Both the position numbers and the translations under genes were made by a program. Positions 18,449 to 27,893 of a stretch of 64,000 nt of DNA are shown here, piece by piece. Under the pieces are notes generated by a model. It had not been told where the DNA came from and made no database searches. It worked only from the letters and a program-made list of their open reading frames with translations. This DNA comes from Brevibacillus laterosporus LMG 15441 (lineage in GTDB: Bacteria > Bacillota > Bacilli > Brevibacillales > Brevibacillaceae): contig NZ_CP007806.1 of NCBI RefSeq assembly GCF_000219535.2, forward strand, positions 4,588,501 through 4,652,500, in the 5' to 3' direction. Each line of letters opens with the position of its first letter. Within the stretch, counting starts at the first letter, position 1.

Positions 18449-19688
18449 GCTGTTTGCCCCCTCCCACGGCAACAATGTCACCGTCGAGCAATCGGTCAGC
18501 ACCTTTCGTAATCAGCATATCTCCTGCTTGAAGCCCTGATGTAATTTCCAAAAAGTTATCAACGTACTGGCCAATGGCAACAGGCGTCTTTCTGGCTTTA
18601 CCATCTTTTATCACATAAACGAAAGGACCGGACCCTCGGCTAAAAACAGCTTCGACCTGCACAAAAATTCCTTCTTTTTGTAACAAGGCGCGCTTAGCAC
18701 TCACTACTTGTCCGGGAAACCAGTCATGCTTTGTATTATCAATCACAACTTCTACACTGATCGTACCTGTCTGCTCATTGGTGGCCGGATAGATTTTTGA
18801 GACCTTTCCTGTTCGTTTTTGCTCATACAGTGTAAATTCGACTGTATCTCCTACATTCCAGGCGGATATATCCCTGTCAGGTACGGGTAAAACTGTTTTC
18901 AATTGGGTAATGTTGCCGATACGGTAAACAGGAACGCCCGGACTCGCCAGTTGTCCCACATCCACTAATTTTGATAGTACTGTTCCCGTAATCGGAGCTT
19001 TTATCTGTGTTTTTGCTAGAGTGGCTGCGGCCTGATTTCGACCAACAACAGCGCCCTGGTAGTTCGCTTGGGTCGAGCTTATATCTTCCGCCCGAGCTCC
19101 TGCCATTACAAGCGAGTAGGATTGCTGGGCCGAGGCAAAGTCTTTTTTAGCAAGTTCAAGTGCATTTTTGACATTTTCAAGCTCAGTTTGAGGGATCGCA
19201 CCACTCTTATAGAGTTGCTCCATGCGTATGTAATCTTTTTGTGCCTTTTCCAGCAAGATTTTCTTTGCATCAACCGCTACTTTTGCTTGCTGAACCTCTT
19301 GTTCTCTGAAGCCGTTTTTTACTTTAGCCAAATTAGCATTCGCACCATATACATGAGCCTCGGCCAAAGCTAGCTGGAGAGAGTAATCTGTGGAATCAAG
19401 CTGGGCCAAAATGTCCCCTTTTTTTACTTGATCTCCTTCTTTGTATGGTAGGGACTTGACCTCTCCTGCTACTTCAAAAGATAACGTTGTTTCTTCCTTG
19501 GGAGCAAGCGTTCCGGAAAGCTCACTCATCTCTTTAAATGTTTTCGCTTTAATTGCCTCTGCTACAACTATTTTCGCCCCCTGCGGTTGAACAGTTGCTT
19601 CCTTATCTTTACTGCATGCCGTCATCACGATCATCGAGAGGGAGAGTATGAGTAGAATCCAAAACCTTTTTTGTACGGTAGCATTCAT
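18441..19688 (-). CDS. RND efflux membrane-fusion lipoprotein (HlyD/AcrA-like)
   Basis: 415 residues. The signal peptide ends with the lipobox VMTAC (Cys25), so the protein is anchored outside the membrane. It has the paired biotinyl-lipoyl-like half motifs (LSFEVAGEVKSLPYKEGDQVKKGDILAQLDSTDY and ITGTVLSKLVDVGQLASPG) flanking a helical hairpin of about 100 residues. It would link the RND pump to the exterior. Translation is coupled to the pump gene by overlap. AGGAGTG precedes the ATG. Confidence 0.93.
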   Translation of the reverse strand: MNATVQKRFWILLILSLSMIVMTACSKDKEATVQPQGAKIVVAEAIKAKTFKEMSELSGTLAPKEETTLSFEVAGEVKSLPYKEGDQVKKGDILAQLDSTDYSLQLALAEAHVYGANANLAKVKNGFREQEVQQAKVAVDAKKILLEKAQKDYIRMEQLYKSGAIPQTELENVKNALELAKKDFASAQQSYSLVMAGARAEDISSTQANYQGAVVGRNQAAATLAKTQIKAPITGTVLSKLVDVGQLASPGVPVYRIGNITQLKTVLPVPDRDISAWNVGDTVEFTLYEQKRTGKVSKIYPATNEQTGTISVEVVIDNTKHDWFPGQVVSAKRALLQKEGIFVQVEAVFSRGSGPFVYVIKDGKARKTPVAIGQYVDNFLEITSGLQAGDMLITKGADRLLDGDIVAVGGGKQHD

Positions 19689-19743
19689 GTTCTTATCACT
19701 CCTATATTTTAAATCTGTTAGATTGTGAAAACTGACTTGGGCT

Positions 19744-19763
19744 CGGAATGAATATTCATTCCG
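19744..19763. promoter_or_regulatory. Perfect 20-bp palindromic operator before the efflux genes
   Basis: CGGAATGAATATTCATTCCG lies between tetR and the membrane-fusion gene. A near-copy lies in front of tetR (20371-20390), so the local TetR protein is the likely binder. Confidence 0.82.
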
Positions 19764-19784
19764 TTTTGATAAGAGGGGTCTGAA

Positions 19785-20354
19785 TTAATGAATTCTGACC
19801 GCATCCCAGCATGCTTCTTGTACACCTGCAATTAATTCTGATGGATTCTTAATTTCACAAAATCGAATGGCCTTATTTAAAGCAATAAAGGCACCGTCAA
19901 CGATCGTAAGCAATGCTTCAGCAGGTAGTGGGCGAATGATGTTCTTTTGTTGGCCCTGATGAATAAAGTCAATAAAGAAATCCCGTAGCATATTGTAGGA
20001 TTGGCGACTAGCCTCGTCCAGATAATGCCTATTCGCATGTGAATCAAGAAACAATAATGCATACATGTTGTTCAATAAATAGCTAATCACCTGATTGGAA
20101 ATGTGTTGAAATTGCTCATATACATCTTCAGAAGAATGGGGATATCCTTTTTTTACAGTCTCTAGCAAATCCATTACACATTCTTGAAACAAGGTATTGA
20201 CGAGCGACTCCTTATTTTCGAAATACCGATAAAGAGTACCGGCACCAACTCCCGCTTTCTCTACAATCATCGGAACTGTTGTCCCATCAAAGCCTCGTTC
20301 CTCAAAAAGAATTAGTGCAGCTTTCATGATTAAATCGCGTTTAGATTCCGACAC
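19785..20354 (-). CDS. TetR/AcrR-family repressor of the RND efflux operon
   Basis: 189 residues from a GTG start at 20352-20354 with AAAGGAG eight bases upstream. The N-terminal helix-turn-helix is clear: AALILFEERGFDGTTVPMIVEKAGVGAGTLYRYFENKESL. The C-terminal domain is a helical ligand-binding part of no recognised specificity. It lies directly upstream of the membrane-fusion/RND pair, with a palindromic operator on each side, so it probably represses both itself and the pump and is released by a pump substrate. Confidence 0.92.
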   Translation of the reverse strand: MSESKRDLIMKAALILFEERGFDGTTVPMIVEKAGVGAGTLYRYFENKESLVNTLFQECVMDLLETVKKGYPHSSEDVYEQFQHISNQVISYLLNNMYALLFLDSHANRHYLDEASRQSYNMLRDFFIDFIHQGQQKNIIRPLPAEALLTIVDGAFIALNKAIRFCEIKNPSELIAGVQEACWDAVRIH

Positions 20355-20370
20355 ATCCTGTACTCCTTTG

Positions 20371-20390
20371 CGGAATGAATTTTCATTCTG
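20371..20390. promoter_or_regulatory. Second copy of the TetR operator, in front of tetR
   Basis: CGGAATGAATTTTCATTCTG differs from the 19744-19763 palindrome at two positions. It overlaps the 5' leader region of tetR 17 bases before the start codon, which fits autorepression. Confidence 0.75.
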
Positions 20391-20532
20391 TAAGGCGAGT
20401 ATAAATCACAGCTCTGATGATTGTCAATTATTGTAAGTGGTATCGTGTAGCAGCGCTTTATATCATAAGGTATAACGTAAAAAATTGAATTCTCTTTCTC
20501 CTTTTTTGTTTTCTAATCACGTTTCAAACATA

Positions 20533-20582
20533 AAAAAACCGGCTGAAAGGGCCTTCTAACATGCGCCTTTCAGTCGGTTTTC
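20533..20582 (-). terminator. Terminator of the MFS permease gene
   Basis: AACCGGCTGAAAGG pairs with CCTTTCAGTCGGTT (one wobble). On the minus strand it is followed by seven T residues. The AT-rich stretch between this and tetR holds no gene that I can see. Confidence 0.87.
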
Positions 20583-20614
20583 AATTATATTGTTTCCGAT
20601 TCTAACCTTGAATC

Positions 20615-21832
20615 TTATTTTGCAGCAATCTCTTCTGAACGGCGCTTCCAAGGACCATAACAGATGAGCAATAAAGGGATGATTCCGAGTAAGGTAGAAA
20701 TCCCAAAGAATGTATACGTACGCAAAATACCGTAATATTCCATAACCCAGCCTGCTGTGTAATTAGCAACCATGGAGCCTAATCCCTGTCCAAATGAAGC
20801 AAATAGGGCTAGAGCTGTTACCTGCAAGGCAAGCGGTGTATTATCCCGTACATATTGAGCAGCCGTAGCGAGGAATAGCCCAACTGATAATCCTTGTAGG
20901 AAAAATAAGCTTAAGACAATTGTCGTACTAGGAGCTGATCCGTAGAAAAACCACCTGACACCAGAAACAAGGCAAGCAAATAAGAGTGTTTGCTCCAGAC
21001 CTATTTTTTTGACAAGGCTTGATGCCAGCTTCATACAAGGTACTTCACTACCTGCAAACAGTAAAAAAGCAAGTCCTAATGTGGCAATCTCTCCACCGAT
21101 ATGCTGATAGTATAGATTAAACCAGGTATTATGAGCAGTCATTGGACCAAATACGAAAAATGTAGAGACGAGAAAGAGGATAAAGCGTGGACCTTTAAAA
21201 AGCGTCCCAGCCTCTTTAAAGCTATTACGCGTGATCGCCTTTCGCTCAATTCGCTCATCGGGAATTCTGATCAAAAAGAGTACAGCGATAAAATAAGCAA
21301 ATCCTGTGCTGTAAAAAATAGCAGATGGACCCCACTGCTGAACAGCCAAGGCAGTAAGAAAAGCGGCAATAGCAAATCCAATCGCTCCCCATAAACGAAT
21401 ACTGCCAAAATGCATGGAGCGCTTGCTTACATAGCTAAGTGTTAAGCTATCTGAAATCGGGATAGCCGCGCATTGAAAAACAGACCAGAACGCAATGGTA
21501 AAAAACACCCATGCGTACGAATGAATAAAGGTAAACAAAAATGAGACGCAGGCTACAACGATAAGTGCTAGAATCAGCGCCTTTTTCCGAACCTGAAAGC
21601 GATCACAAATCATTCCCCAAACGGGCTGTAGCAGCAAGGATACTACAGGAGTGATCGAACTAAGCGTACCAATTTCAACTCCAGTTAAATGAATAGATTT
21701 AAAGTACTCTGTTAGTAGAGGCGAGTAAGCACCCATAGCGTAATACAAAAAGATATAAAGCCCACCTAAGGCTACATAAGCATTTGAAGCGCTTTCGTTT
21801 GTAAAAGTATGCTGGTTATTTTTGCTGTTCAT
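20615..21832 (-). CDS. MFS permease (MFS_1-like, LacY/nucleoside-permease-like)
   Basis: 405 residues from the ATG at 21830-21832, which follows AGAGGAG; an eight-residue longer start has no such site. About twelve membrane helices. The loop VWGMICDRFQVRKKALI is the usual cytoplasmic MFS signature after helix 2. The overall pattern (ALGGLYIFLYYAMGAYSPLLTEYFKSIHLTGVEIGTL) resembles the YwbF/HcaT-type permeases. The substrate is unknown. It follows ispH on the same strand but an inverted repeat separates them. Confidence 0.88.
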   Translation of the reverse strand: MNSKNNQHTFTNESASNAYVALGGLYIFLYYAMGAYSPLLTEYFKSIHLTGVEIGTLSSITPVVSLLLQPVWGMICDRFQVRKKALILALIVVACVSFLFTFIHSYAWVFFTIAFWSVFQCAAIPISDSLTLSYVSKRSMHFGSIRLWGAIGFAIAAFLTALAVQQWGPSAIFYSTGFAYFIAVLFLIRIPDERIERKAITRNSFKEAGTLFKGPRFILFLVSTFFVFGPMTAHNTWFNLYYQHIGGEIATLGLAFLLFAGSEVPCMKLASSLVKKIGLEQTLLFACLVSGVRWFFYGSAPSTTIVLSLFFLQGLSVGLFLATAAQYVRDNTPLALQVTALALFASFGQGLGSMVANYTAGWVMEYYGILRTYTFFGISTLLGIIPLLLICYGPWKRRSEEIAAK

Positions 21833-21862
21833 GCAGTTTTCTCCTCTACTTTCCACATAAAG

Positions 21863-21896
21863 AACAGCTTCAATCGGAATTACCGAAGAAGCTGTT
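21863..21896. terminator. Inverted repeat between ispH and the MFS gene
   Basis: AACAGCTTC and GAAGCTGTT arms, with a weaker T-tract on the minus side (TTCTTT) than on the plus side (TTTTTG). It is probably the ispH terminator and could be leaky. Confidence 0.6.
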
Positions 21897-21916
21897 TTTG
21901 TATCAGATTGCTACTT

Positions 21917-22867
21917 TTACTCTTTTTTCTCTTCCTTTACGGTAGGTAATAGCTTACCGAAATTAACTGTCCGTACTTTTTCCCACGTAGAAGGATCAAG
22001 CTCATCAAACTGTTCAAGAAAAGCAATAACTTCCCTTGTTAATGGTGTCGGAGTAGATGCACCCGCAGTAACAGATACACTCTTTTTACCCTTCAGCCAC
22101 TCAATATTAAGCTCAGACAGATCAGAAATGCGATAACTCGGAATCCCCGCAATCTCCTCTGAAACCTGCGCTAAACGATTGGAATTATTACTTCGAGGGT
22201 CACCTACAACGATCGTTACCTCTGCTTTACCAGCATGTTTTGCTACTGCTTCCTGTCTAACCTGTGTAGCCATGCATATTTCATTGTGCACCTCTACCGA
22301 AGGGTATTTCTTTACAATGGCTTCCATAATGTGTCTGACATCCCATTGGCTCATCGTTGTTTGGTTGGTGACCACCAATTTGTCAGTCGTAATGTGGACG
22401 TTTTGCAAATCTTCCAGCGTCTGAACCAAATGAACACGATCAGGCGCTATCCCAATGGCTCCCTCTGGCTCAGGGTGTCCCTTTTTACCAATATAGAGAA
22501 TATGGTAGCCTTCCTCCACCTTCTCTTTAATGAGATCATGCGTTTTCGTTACATCAGGACAAGTAGCATCCACAACCGTCAGACCTTTTTCCTTCGCCTT
22601 TTTGCGGACTTCTGGCGATACTCCATGAGCCGTGAAGATAACGGTTCCGTGATCAATTTTATCTAAAAGCGCTAGACGATCTTCTCCATCCAACGTGATA
22701 ACTCCTTCACGTTCAAAGGCTTCAGTCACATGCGCATTATGCACGATCATTCCCAAAATGTAGATAGGGCGCGGCACATTTTGATTTTTTGCCGTTTTAA
22801 TAGCCAGTACCATGGCATCCACTACGCCATAGCAATAACCACGGGGAGCAATTTTTACAACTTCCAT
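21917..22867 (-). CDS. ispH: 4-hydroxy-3-methylbut-2-enyl diphosphate reductase IspH (LytB)
   Basis: 316 residues. The three iron-sulfur ligands are present: Cys12 (RGYCYG), Cys103 ([11 protein letters not shown]) and Cys198 (EICMATQ). HPEPEGAIG (about 131) and the [10 protein letters not shown] segment complete the active site. It makes isopentenyl and dimethylallyl diphosphate in the last step of the non-mevalonate isoprenoid pathway. The ATG follows AGGAGGG. It stands alone, apart from the downstream permease. Confidence 0.96.
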   Translation of the reverse strand: MEVVKIAPRGYCYGVVDAMVLAIKTAKNQNVPRPIYILGMIVHNAHVTEAFEREGVITLDGEDRLALLDKIDHGTVIFTAHGVSPEVRKKAKEKGLTVVDATCPDVTKTHDLIKEKVEEGYHILYIGKKGHPEPEGAIGIAPDRVHLVQTLEDLQNVHITTDKLVVTNQTTMSQWDVRHIMEAIVKKYPSVEVHNEICMATQVRQEAVAKHAGKAEVTIVVGDPRSNNSNRLAQVSEEIAGIPSYRISDLSELNIEWLKGKKSVSVTAGASTPTPLTREVIAFLEQFDELDPSTWEKVRTVNFGKLLPTVKEEKKE

Positions 22868-22905
22868 TTCAGCATAGCCCTCCTTTTCTGCCCCTTATTA
22901 TAACA

Positions 22906-23832
22906 TTAGAATGTGCTTTGACGCTTTTGTTCATAAATTCTTACGTTATTATAAACAATTCGCAGCATTGGTGTTTCTATTCCCTGCTGTTCGGCAAGAT
23001 GTAGCAAGTACCCCTGCAAATGCTCTCCTTCAATTGGCAGACGTTTTTCCATATCCCGTAGCATGGAGGATTTCATTTTATAGCCTTGTTGCTTAAAAGT
23101 CTCCATCACACGATCTACCATGTCAGCAGAGATAGGTGCGCCAACCGCCATCATGACTCTCACACATTCCTCTGTTACTTGTTTCGTTAGCTCGATTCCA
23201 AATGGAGAATCGCGAATTGGTCCTACTGCGGAGTTCATCAAGGTGGTAATGCCTGAGAGCATCGTAATAAATAAATATTTTTGCCAAGCCTCCTGCTGAA
23301 TGTTATAGGATAATTCGAAGCTCGCATTCGCTCCTTTTACATACTCATATAATCGCTCTACTCGCTCGGACGTGCCACCATTCCATTCCCCAAAAACGAG
23401 CCTGTGAGCCTTACTAGTTTGGACGATATCCCCGTCAGCGCTTAGCGTTGTTTCTATAAAACACAATCCGCCCAATACCTTTTCTGCCCCAAAATGCTCC
23501 TGTAATGGCTGCATATGAGCAATTCCATTTAAAAGCGGGATAATCATCGTATCCTCACCCACAAAGGGAGCAATATCATTGATTACATCCTCCAGATGGT
23601 ATGCTTTTGGCGATAACATAATGACATCAAAAGGGGGCGCTTCTTCTCCAGCTACTAATAAGGCGGTTTGGACTGTGGAATCGCCATTTACGCTTTGGAT
23701 AACTAGACCTCGCTCTTCTAGTTGTTCCTTACGTTTTTGACGTACAAGAAAAGTAACATCCCTGCCACTCTCCACTAAACGACATCCAAAATATCCACCA
23801 ATTGCACCCGCACCTACCATCAGTATCCGCAT
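22906..23832 (-). CDS. 2-dehydropantoate 2-reductase family protein (PanE/ApbA)
   Basis: 308 residues. N-terminal NADPH-binding motif ILMVGAGAIGGYFGCRL, LSPKAYHLEDVI, and the C-terminal helical domain with SSMLRDMEKRLPIEGEHLQGYLLHLAEQQGIETPML, which fits the ketopantoate-reductase signature. These enzymes reduce 2-dehydropantoate for coenzyme A synthesis, though paralogues act on other 2-oxo acids. No pan genes are adjacent, so the assignment to pantothenate synthesis is not certain. GGGGG precedes the ATG. Confidence 0.85.
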   Translation of the reverse strand: MRILMVGAGAIGGYFGCRLVESGRDVTFLVRQKRKEQLEERGLVIQSVNGDSTVQTALLVAGEEAPPFDVIMLSPKAYHLEDVINDIAPFVGEDTMIIPLLNGIAHMQPLQEHFGAEKVLGGLCFIETTLSADGDIVQTSKAHRLVFGEWNGGTSERVERLYEYVKGANASFELSYNIQQEAWQKYLFITMLSGITTLMNSAVGPIRDSPFGIELTKQVTEECVRVMMAVGAPISADMVDRVMETFKQQGYKMKSSMLRDMEKRLPIEGEHLQGYLLHLAEQQGIETPMLRIVYNNVRIYEQKRQSTF

Positions 23833-23950
23833 TACACTAACCCCCTATAATCATTTCTCTTATTGTATCGTCTCACATATATTGTAGCTGGTTTTTGGGA
23901 AATCCCAAGCAGAATTTTTGAAAGCAATGTGTAGAAAAATCGGCATATTA

Positions 23951-23984
23951 AAAAGGAGTCTTTCAAAATGAAAGAGCTCCTTTT
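23951..23984 (-). terminator. Terminator of pyrD
   Basis: AAAAGGAG and CTCCTTTT arms with an inner TTTC/GAAA pairing, followed on the minus strand by TTTTTAAT. It lies 16 bases after the pyrD stop. Confidence 0.82.
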
Positions 23985-23999
23985 AGTAGAATTGCACCT

Positions 24000-25088
24000 T
24001 TATTTATGATCAATCCCAATAATTTCACTAATATGCGTAAATCCATCTCGCTTCATAAGCTGAACCAAACGCTTGTTAATCTCTGTGGCAGCACCAGGTC
24101 CCACATAGATCATGCTCGTGTAAATCTGGGTCATAGACGCACCTGCTCTCATCATGCGGTACGCATCATCACCAGTGAAGATACCCCCTACCCCAATGAT
24201 AGGCATTTTGTCGCCTACTGCTTTATAAATATCACGAACGCATTCGGTTGCACGTGGCAATAGCATTGGACCACTCAGTCCCCCTGCTTCCTTCGCCAGC
24301 CTGCGATCGGAAACACTCTCTCGAGACAGAGTAGTGTTGGTAGCAATCAAACCATCCATTCCCTCTTCTAAAGCAACATAAACAACATCGCTCATATGCT
24401 CATCCGACATGTCTGGGGCTACTTTTAAAAGGATTGGTTTACGCTTCGCACCGTATTTCTCTAGCTGATCCGCCTTCTTACGGATTGTCCGCAAAAGATG
24501 ACGTAAACTATCTACTTCCTGCAAGTCACGTAAGTTAGGAGTGTTAGGTGAGCTTACATTAATCGCAAAATAATGACCATAGGGATAGAGCGCTTCGAGG
24601 CATTTTTCATAGTCACTTGCTGCTTGATCATTAGGAGTTAGTTTATTTTTTCCAATGTTTACCCCAACTGGCATGCAGGCATCCTGATAATGACTTAAGG
24701 ATTTCGCTGCTGCTTGTACACCGTGGTTATTAAAACCCATACGGTTGATAATCGCCTGATCTTCCTTTAAGCGAAAACAACGTGGCTTGTCATTACCTGG
24801 TTGAGCTAGCGGAGTTAACGTGCCGACTTCTACATGGCCGAATCCCATTAATCCGAGCGGAATATACACCTCGGCATTTTTATCGAACCCAGCCGCCAGT
24901 CCTACCGGATTAGGGAAAACGATATCCCATACTTTGTTTACGAGCATTGGATTTTCATAGCCATACATCATGTTTAATACCTTTTTGCCTAAAGGAATGC
25001 TGTCAGCCATTCGTAGTCCATTAATCGCATTCTCGTGTGCCGATTCAGGATCCATTTTAAAGATAAACTTTTTTAGGTGCTTATACAT
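24000..25088 (-). CDS. pyrD: Dihydroorotate dehydrogenase (quinone), class 2
   Basis: 362 residues from the ATG at 25086-25088 (MYKHLKKFIFKMDPESAHENAI, the normal class 2 N-terminal membrane-binding helices); a longer start at 25142 is unlikely. It shows NPVGLAAGFDKN, FAINVSSPNTPNLRDLQ with the catalytic Ser, and IGVGGIFTGDDAYRMMRAGA for FMN phosphate. It oxidises dihydroorotate to orotate and passes electrons to menaquinone. It stands alone, away from other pyr genes. Class 2 differs from the heterodimeric PyrD/PyrK form of B. subtilis. Confidence 0.95.
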   Translation of the reverse strand: MYKHLKKFIFKMDPESAHENAINGLRMADSIPLGKKVLNMMYGYENPMLVNKVWDIVFPNPVGLAAGFDKNAEVYIPLGLMGFGHVEVGTLTPLAQPGNDKPRCFRLKEDQAIINRMGFNNHGVQAAAKSLSHYQDACMPVGVNIGKNKLTPNDQAASDYEKCLEALYPYGHYFAINVSSPNTPNLRDLQEVDSLRHLLRTIRKKADQLEKYGAKRKPILLKVAPDMSDEHMSDVVYVALEEGMDGLIATNTTLSRESVSDRRLAKEAGGLSGPMLLPRATECVRDIYKAVGDKMPIIGVGGIFTGDDAYRMMRAGASMTQIYTSMIYVGPGAATEINKRLVQLMKRDGFTHISEIIGIDHK

Positions 25089-25176
25089 TGTTGCCACTTC
25101 ACTCCTAACGCATATTCTGTTCTCGATATAAGAGCATACCACAAACCTTTGGCATTGGATAGAAAGTCAAAAAAAG

Positions 25177-25219
25177 AAAAAGTGCTATACCTTTTTTAAC
25201 AAAAAGTATGGCACTTTTT
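25177..25219 (-). terminator. Terminator of ald
   Basis: AAAAAGTGC and GCACTTTTT arms with inner ATAC/GTAT pairing; on the minus strand the stem runs into a T-rich tract. It lies 32 bases after the ald stop. Confidence 0.82.
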
Positions 25220-25250
25220 CAAATGAATTATTTTTATAATTTGGAACTTC

Positions 25251-26378
25251 TTATTTACTTGCTACTAGTAACGCATCTTCCAAAGAAACAAATGGCAGAT
25301 TGTGTGTATCCGCTACTGCTTTATAGGTTACTTGACCATTAATAACGTTAACACCTTTTGCTAGAGCTTGGTTGCTACGGATTGCTTCCACATATCCTTT
25401 ATTAGCAATTTGCACAGCATAAGGAACAGTTACATTTGTTAGAGCAAGTGTAGATGTGCGAGCTACTGCTCCTGGCATATTGGCTACTGAGTAATGAATA
25501 ACCCCATGCTTTTCATAGGTTGGGTTATCATGTGTAGTGATGCGATCAATCGTTTCAATAGAACCACCTTGGTCAATTGCAACGTCAACGATCACAGACC
25601 CTGGTGCCATTGTTTTTACCATTTCTTCTGTTACCAGACGTGGCGCACGTGCACCTGGAATTAGAACTGCTCCTACTAACAAATCTGCTTTTTTCACTGC
25701 GTTAGCAATGTTAAAGCTGTTAGAAATCAATGTGTGAACACGTCCACCAAATAGGTCATCTAATTGACGAAGACGATCAGCACTAATGTCTAAAATCGTA
25801 ACATTTGCACCTAAGCCTACTGCCATTTTCGCAGCGTTAGTACCTACAATACCACCACCGACAATGACAACCTCACCTTTTGGAACGCCTGGAACGCTTC
25901 CTAGAAGTACACCTTTACCGCCGTATGGTTTTTCAAGGAATTGAGCTCCGATTTGAACAGACATACGTCCTGCTACTTCACTCATCGGCATTAACAGCGG
26001 AAGTGAGCCATTTGGCATTTGGATGGTTTCATAAGCGATCGCAATCACTTTTTTATCAACCAATGCTTTGGTCAATTCTGGTTCTGGTGCCAAGTGCAAG
26101 TAAGTAAATAAAATTTGTCCTTCACGGAAATAGTTATATTCAGAAGCAAGTGGTTCTTTTACTTTCATCACCATATCAGCTGCCCAAGCATCTGCTGCTG
26201 TTGGAACGATAGTAGCCCCCACTGCTTGATATTCAGTATCAATAAATCCACTGCCTAGCCCTGCATTTGTTTCAACTAATACTTGATGACCGCTTTGTAC
26301 CAATGCTGTCACTCCAGCAGGCGTGATCGCTACACGGTTCTCATTGTTTTTAATCTCTTTAGGAATTCCGATAATCAT
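25251..26378 (-). CDS. ald: Alanine dehydrogenase
   Basis: 375 residues from the ATG at 26376-26378 ([23 protein letters not shown]), supported by GGGGAGGA upstream; a 23-residue longer frame is rejected. Signatures are [22 protein letters not shown] and the NAD-binding [21 protein letters not shown]. It interconverts alanine and pyruvate plus ammonia, and is needed for alanine use and sporulation in Bacillus. The gene directly upstream encodes an AdeR-like activator. Confidence 0.96.
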   Translation of the reverse strand: MIIGIPKEIKNNENRVAITPAGVTALVQSGHQVLVETNAGLGSGFIDTEYQAVGATIVPTAADAWAADMVMKVKEPLASEYNYFREGQILFTYLHLAPEPELTKALVDKKVIAIAYETIQMPNGSLPLLMPMSEVAGRMSVQIGAQFLEKPYGGKGVLLGSVPGVPKGEVVIVGGGIVGTNAAKMAVGLGANVTILDISADRLRQLDDLFGGRVHTLISNSFNIANAVKKADLLVGAVLIPGARAPRLVTEEMVKTMAPGSVIVDVAIDQGGSIETIDRITTHDNPTYEKHGVIHYSVANMPGAVARTSTLALTNVTVPYAVQIANKGYVEAIRSNQALAKGVNVINGQVTYKAVADTHNLPFVSLEDALLVASK

Positions 26379-26535
26379 AATTAAATCCTCCCCTTGATAG
26401 CCCCTGCTCAGTTCTCTTTCACTTACAATATTTTCTTCACTTCTCAATAATACAGCGTTTTCATAAAGGGGGCATTAGAGATTCTTTTGAGAGAAAAAGC
26501 GTTCGTTTGTGAATTTTCACAAATGCGCAAAAGAA

Positions 26536-27765
26536 CTATCCCAGCTTCATTACCTTTAAATCAATATAGAGTGAATATCGCAGGTTCGGATCATCTAAAT
26601 CAATCTGCATGATTTCTTCAATGCGCTTTAAACGATAGCTAAGCGTATTAATATGGATATGCAGATGAGCCGCTGTTCGGTTAACCTTTCCGACATGATC
26701 GAGAAAGACCTCCAACGTTTCGGTTAAATTCGTTTGGTTTTCTTGATCATAATAAAGCAGTTTAGCTAGCTGATCATTCTTGTAGGCTTGTTCTTTATTC
26801 CAGCTTTTAATCTGAGGCAAGAAACGGTAGATTCCCAATTGCTGAAATCTCAGTATCCGCTCTGTCTCCTGAGGAAACAGCCGTTTGATCACATTCATTT
26901 GCAAAGCCTCCTGATAGCTTTGACGCCCTTCAATGAGGGAACAAACCGGGCGGCCACAGCCAATATGGGCTTTTCCCTTTCCAAACTTATCTGTGAGCTT
27001 GGACATACATTCCCCTAAAAATTGCTCAGAATAAGTAACCAACGCGTCTTCTGTAGCAGCTTGCCCTTTAGGGTGCTGCAGAAGCAAAATCAGCTGAGAA
27101 CCATCTGTTAAGCTATACATTTTATCTCGCATCAATAGAGGATAAAGCAATTGGTGCAGCTGTTCACCCTTGCCTTCCAGAACCTCTATGGTACAAACCA
27201 TCAATGGAGGAACAATCTTCATGTGTAGATTAATCGCCTTCTGTTGCAGCTTCGTCTCCTCGCTATGTCCACCAAGTAAAAGCTCCCAGAGGAATTCTTT
27301 TTGTCTATCCTGCTCGGCTTTGCGCTTTCCTTGTCGTTGTAGCAGTCGAGGCACCGCTTCCTTAGCAGCCTGACGAAGAATTTCATCATCCCAGGAGGTC
27401 AAGGCACGATTTACCTCCTGCGCCCAGATATAGCCCAAGATATCATTGCCTCTGCGTATCGCAATTGCAACCCGTTTTCCAAGTCCAATCTCTTTCTTTT
27501 CAGGAATATGTACGGGGTCCTTTTGCGAAAAGAGCTGTTGAAAAACGCCATCCTTCCAGAGCCGTGCTAATACTGTTTCTGGCACACGCCGTCCCATAAT
27601 CGTAGACCAACGCGCTGGATCGGTACTATCACCATGAGAGCTATAAGCAATCAATCGATGATCCAAATCTTCAATGGTAATTGGATTTTGTAGTAATTCA
27701 CCTATAACATCTGCCAATTCATCAATATCACTATGCTGGTACTGCTCAAACAAATTTTGCTGCAT
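26536..27765 (-). CDS. adeR: PucR/CdaR-family transcriptional regulator, AdeR-like
   Basis: 409 residues. The C-terminal end (GKVNRTAAHLHIHINTLSYRLKRIEEIMQIDLDDPNLRYSLYIDLKVM) is the PucR-type helix-turn-helix. The N-terminal ~140 residues look like a GAF-like sensor and the centre like the GGDEF-related domain of this family. Placement immediately upstream of ald on the same strand matches AdeR, the known activator of alanine dehydrogenase in B. subtilis. The name rests on position and family. The start is preceded only by GCGGGG. Confidence 0.82.
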   Translation of the reverse strand: MQQNLFEQYQHSDIDELADVIGELLQNPITIEDLDHRLIAYSSHGDSTDPARWSTIMGRRVPETVLARLWKDGVFQQLFSQKDPVHIPEKKEIGLGKRVAIAIRRGNDILGYIWAQEVNRALTSWDDEILRQAAKEAVPRLLQRQGKRKAEQDRQKEFLWELLLGGHSEETKLQQKAINLHMKIVPPLMVCTIEVLEGKGEQLHQLLYPLLMRDKMYSLTDGSQLILLLQHPKGQAATEDALVTYSEQFLGECMSKLTDKFGKGKAHIGCGRPVCSLIEGRQSYQEALQMNVIKRLFPQETERILRFQQLGIYRFLPQIKSWNKEQAYKNDQLAKLLYYDQENQTNLTETLEVFLDHVGKVNRTAAHLHIHINTLSYRLKRIEEIMQIDLDDPNLRYSLYIDLKVMKLG

Positions 27766-27850
27766 ACATGAATTCCCCGCTTTTTTAGTTACCTACATGG
27801 ATCCGTTATCATCCTTTTGTCTCTTCATTATAACGAATGGGCATAGGGGG

Positions 27851-27893
27851 AAAAAGCGATTTTTCAAACGAATTGTTTCCATTATTCGCTTTT
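27851..27893 (-). terminator. Terminator of the RiPP operon, overlapping the exporter stop codon
   Basis: AAAAGCGA and TCGCTTTT arms; on the minus strand the second arm runs into TTTTTCCCCC. Part of the first arm overlaps the MFS stop codon. Confidence 0.72.

Noticed and set aside
18449-18502. 18-residue N-terminal extension of the RND pump
   Set aside because: It lies in the coding region of the membrane-fusion gene, and the ATG at 18446-18448 gives the normal RND N-terminus with an eight-base overlap.
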